NCBI GenBank assembly: GCA_003116875.1
Contig: BCKT01000006.1
Span: 434,001-498,000 of the forward strand
Source of the DNA: Takashimella koratensis
Lineage: Eukaryota > Basidiomycota > Tremellomycetes > Trichosporonales > Tetragoniomycetaceae
DNA length: 64,000 bases
Direction: 5' to 3'
In this document: positions 60,852 to 64,000 of the stretch, piece after piece
Layout of the letters: each line of letters starts with the position of its first letter
Position numbering within the stretch: position 1 is the stretch's first letter
The notes under the pieces: generated by a model
Databases searched by the model: none
What the model was told of the DNA's origin: nothing
What the model saw: the letters and a program-made list of their open reading frames with translations, nothing else
Position numbers and translations under genes: made by a program

Positions 60852-62429
60852 ATGGCTACAGCACCACCACCCGCGGCGTCCTCGTCGTCCACACCGGCCC
60901 CGGCTCGAAGTGCAGCGGACGATTCCAAGCATCAGGAGGTACGTCTCGTGTTCCGTCATCTCCTCCTACTCCTTTTCCTCCTTCCACTATCCCCTCCCTT
61001 CCTCCCACCTTCTTTCCTCTTTTCGTCGTGTCTATCGTTTCATGTGACTCGCCGCTGACTCGTTGTCTTACCACAGGTCATGCGCATCATCAAGGCCTTC
61101 AAACTAAAGTAAGTCTCGAGTCCATCCTGTCCTAGAAAGTCACAGAACCAAGCGCAATCAACTAATACATTTGCTTCCTCTTCTAACTTTTTCTTTTAGC
61201 CCGTATGACATTCTCGATTTGCCAACGACAGCTACGGAAGCCGAAGTCAAACGGCAGTACCGTAAGAAATCGCTGATGATCCATCCCGACAAGTTTAAAC
61301 ATGAGCAAGGCGAGGAGGTGAGTTTGAGATTCTCTCTTCCCTCATCTTCCCTACCCTTGGCCATTCGTGTCTTCTTCGTTGAAACTGATGCTGATGTCCT
61401 CTCCAGGCTTTTGACTTTTTGAAAAAGGTCAGTTGTAACTCCAACTCACGAATGGGACCCTACTGACACCTTCCAGGCTGAGGCACAATTGTCCGATCCC
61501 AACTCTCGTAGCGAGATTGACGCTATCATGACCCATGCGCGAACACTTGTTCTGAAATCGTGAGTTATGGCTCATATCTCCTTGTAATCCTCTAGTCAGA
61601 CTTGCTAACTCCTTATCAGAGTGCTAGGTGACGCCTACGGTCCCGGAATTGAGAACAGCGATCCAAGATTGGTCGATCTCAAGCCATCCCTTGACTGGCG
61701 AATCCGCGCCAAGGCCAAGGAGGTGCTCATCGAGGACGAATTGGCCAAGAGGAAGTGAGTCACTCAAATCCAATCAAACTTCTTTCCCATCCCTTTCGTG
61801 GCTTGACCTTTCGTCCCGAGGCTCGAGCTAACATCGGGTACAGCCGGACAAAGATCGCATTCGCCAACGAGGGCGCAGAGAAGGCGCGTCTCGAAGCTGA
61901 GAAGGAAGCACGGAAACGAAAAGCCGAGGATGCAGTGAAATGGGAAGGTGAGTTGTTGTTCTATCTATCTTCCACCCCACACTTCCCCCCTCTTCCTCTA
62001 CCTCATCAAGCGTTGTGTTGGAAGTTTGCTCCCCCTGCGGGATGCGAGACGTGTCTTACGATCTCTTTTGCCCTCTTGCTCGACACCCTTGTCGGGGCAT
62101 TTCGCAGGTCACGCATCTACGACGACGACTTTCTTTGGCTTCAATGTCCCTTGTTCCTCGACTCTCTCCTTCCTACCTCATCCCGTCATCCACACCGAGT
62201 GATTGAGAACACATTGCTGACTCTAGATGTTCTCCTTCAAATTCCTCGTCTGTCCATCACTCATCTCATTCCATCCCTTGCCATAACCCTCTACTAACGC
62301 TTTCGACCAACTCAATCAATCACGTTGCTTCAACAATCCACAGAGCGGAGGGAAGAACGAGTCGCTGGCTGGCGTGACTTTAGCAAGAAACCAAAGAAGA
62401 GCAAGAAGAACGCACACGTTCTGGGTTGA
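60852..62429 (+). CDS. J-domain protein, DNAJC8/Spf31-like
   Basis: A Hsp70 co-chaperone linked to the spliceosome in other eukaryotes (family knowledge). Eight exons (60852..60938, 61078..61109, 61200..61317, 61407..61427, 61477..61559, 61620..61754, 61844..61947, 62344..62429) give 221 residues. After an Ala/Ser-rich start, the J-domain runs FKLNPYDILDLPTTATEAEV, YRKKSLMIHPDKF (HPD near 68-70), AFDFLKKAEAQLSD. A helical, charged segment (LVDLKPSLDWRIRAKAKEVL, then EKARLEAEKEARKRKAED) follows, ending WRDFSKKPKKSKKN, as in DNAJC8. Exon 4 is 21 nt. The last intron is 396 nt, unusually long for this window. Confidence 0.9.
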
Positions 62430-62863
62430 TCAACGCCTGGTTTGGCTGACGGTTTCCTTGATCGTTCAATCGTCTATTGCCCTTCTTCCTTCTTCACCAC
62501 ACTATCAGCCGAGCTGGCGCCTTACGTCCCTGGTCCACGGCGAAAAGCGGTCAAACCCGTCCTACACGGCAAGTGTCCGCCCCCCGCTCCCCATCCTTCA
62601 TGTTCGCGATATCCACTTTCCTCTCCTACACCTTGTGAGATTCTTTCCTTTTGGTCCCGCCGTGACGCCTCTTCTACAGCGATTGTATACCGGACCTTGT
62701 GGTCTCGTGGATTTGTGTACATGCATTGTGATTACTATTATCTCCATCTACATTCGTTATCGTAATTGTCGTTCGCTGTCACACTGGGGCAGTATGACTA
62801 TCCCAAAACCACCATCACCTTCACGACCTTCACATTTCTGCCCTCCTATCCTTAGTCCATAGC
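62430..62863. other. Convergent 3' region
   Basis: 434 bp between the J-protein and HIT-protein stops. Nothing else seen. Confidence 0.35.
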
Positions 62864-63728
62864 CTATCCCACGCGAGCTTTGGTGCTCGAGCTGGCGGCT
62901 ATCCCTATCCTCCCTCCATCTTCCAAAACCTCCACCGCTTGTGATGGAGTTACGAACCACCCCCACCCTTTCCCCCGCCCTTCTCTCCCATTTGAGACAG
63001 GGTACTGGACCCGCCCCATCCCCGTGTAAGGTGGTACGAGGACGTGCATGTGCAGGTGGTGGACCGACGAGAACGGTGGGATGTGGAAACCCGTCTTCAC
63101 GCTGACGGAGGAGGTGGAGGAGGTGGAGATGGAAGGGGTGAGGTCGGGGAAGAGAGTGAGCGAGAGGGCTTGCATACGCCGGATGAGTGGGATATGTGAC
63201 GAGTTTAGATCGTGCACTGTCGAGACTGAATACATCAGTATAGGCCAAAAAGACAGAGCGTCAAAGGTTGAGCCTACTGATGTGATTTCTGGGGATGATC
63301 AAGAGATGCTCTTTAGCTCTCGGCCAGCGATCTCGAAACACCACCAGCTCGTCGTCCTGTTAGTCCCAAAGTTGGTTAGCTCCTCAAACATCATTTCGTT
63401 AACCTTGAGGCTCTGTGAATCCATGGCGAGGACTCACCTCGTGTACGACATCGAACCCTTTCTCTTTTGACACGCCGCAGAACACGCAACCCTCGACCCT
63501 TACGCCAGAAGTCTGAGCTAGAGGAGATCGTTCGCTGCTTGCGCCCGCCTCGTCGTCGATCCCGAGACGTCCGTACCGCCTGTCGCCGTCGGCTGCGTCT
63601 GCTCTCTTGAAGCACGAGAGAAACTTCATCCTGCCGAGGGGTACAGTAAGCTTCGTCGTCTTGTCTCCCTTGGTCTCCTTGACCTCGAGCTGTTTCACCT
63701 CCACATCGTTCGCAACGACCCCGACCAT
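62864..63728 (-). CDS. HIT-domain protein (HINT-like)
   Basis: Probable nucleotide hydrolase or transferase of the histidine-triad superfamily (family knowledge). Exons 63728..63438, 63356..63278 and 63225..62864 give 243 residues. After about 80 non-conserved residues come the zinc-type motif GCVFCGVSKEKGFDVVHE, then LVVFRDRWPRAKEHLLIIPR and the catalytic triad HHLHMHVLVPP (HxHxH). The CxxC before the domain is typical of HINT3 and aprataxin-type members. A C-terminal WFVTPSQAVEVLEDGG segment follows. A loop of about 40 Ser/Thr-rich residues sits before the triad. Substrate unknown. The second intron has a GTAGGC donor and is 52 nt. Confidence 0.82.
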
Positions 63729-63896
63729 CGAAATGGTACGTAAACTTGTACCATGACGTCGAAAAATTTCAATTGGCTCTAATTGTCACGCGCATGACCT
63801 CGCTCTCGATTTAACTCCACACCTTGGCCACGCTTCCCCCCCTTCTCTCCTCCCCAACCTCCCATCCTCTCATCTCCATTTATACCATGGCGAAGA
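63729..63896. promoter_or_regulatory. Short divergent promoter region
   Basis: 168 bp between two start codons. ATTTATACC directly precedes the plus-strand ATG, too close to be its TATA box if a leader exists. Confidence 0.35.
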
Positions 63897-64000
63897 GTCA
63901 AGCAAGCAAGCCCGTGAGCGCTGGCAAGGCGGCTGCGAAGCCTGCTTCCAAGTCGAAACCTGCGTCCAAGGGCGCTGCCGCGTCGAAACCCGCCACCAAA
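63897..64000 (+). CDS. N-terminus of a Lys/Ala/Ser-rich protein, cut by the right edge
   Basis: The frame opens MAKSQASKPVSAGKAAAKPA and continues as KPASK-type repeats to the end of the window. Such tails occur on nucleolar, histone-like and some ribosomal proteins. The conserved part lies outside the window, so no function can be given. Confidence 0.5.

Overview
This window looks like nuclear DNA of a basidiomycete fungus, most likely a tremellomycete-type yeast. The evidence is GC-rich sequence, densely packed genes on both strands, many introns of about 45-80 nt with GTGAGT/GTAAGT donors, and a fungal gene set: a Ycf1-like ABC-C pump, a Vnx1-like CAX exchanger, Pho88/Snd3, a Rud3-like golgin, an arrestin-type adaptor and a GPI-type cell-surface protein. 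The genus is not determined. All exon boundaries were worked out by eye from splice consensus, reading phase and protein-family fit; each complete model given keeps phase.

Layout. 1-6.8 kb: the 5' part of an unknown Cys-containing protein (minus), RPS19 with an unusual acidic tail, and a large arrestin-like adaptor. 7.0-12.7 kb: a probable pectin-oligomer utilisation group: an intronless oligogalacturonate lyase (PL22-like, minus), a divergently transcribed sugar-porter MFS transporter, and an intronless NAD-dependent epimerase/dehydratase-like SDR. 13-20.4 kb: an array of three clear members (B, C, D), one probable member (A) and one possible member of an unrecognised protein family. A-D carry a near-identical TATA-containing core promoter 120-129 bp upstream of the ATG, and B-D share a 3' element. 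Member A has an apparent frameshift, and member D has either a young intron or a frameshift. 20.5-23.7 kb: a divergent pair made of an 11-exon flavin-reductase-like protein and a BAHD-like acyltransferase. 24.2-29.4 kb: the ABC-C transporter. 30.1-32.2 kb: an unknown low-complexity acidic protein with a clear TATA box, followed by a 2.4 kb gene-poor stretch with short tandem repeats.

34.6-46.3 kb: a very large Vnx1-like CAX exchanger (minus), a stand-alone PARP-type zinc-finger protein with ten exons, mitochondrial ATP synthase subunit g (minus), and Pho88/Snd3. 46.9-57.3 kb: a Rud3-like golgin (minus), a DHHC palmitoyltransferase, a small secreted GPI-type protein (minus), a DUF3253 protein, dolichyldiphosphatase (minus), and RPL37 with 3-nt and 6-nt first coding exons. 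57.9-64 kb: TFIIF alpha/RAP74 (minus), a DNAJC8-type J-protein, a HIT-domain protein (minus), and the first codons of a Lys/Ala/Ser-rich protein that leaves the window.

Most of the window is housekeeping sequence in unrelated neighbouring genes. The two stretches that look like accessory biology are the pectin-oligomer group (7.0-12.7 kb) and the paralogue array beside it (13-20.4 kb). The array, with duplicated promoter and terminator units around a fast-diverging protein family, is the best candidate for something undescribed. No tRNA, rRNA, transposon, CRISPR array or viral remnant was recognised.
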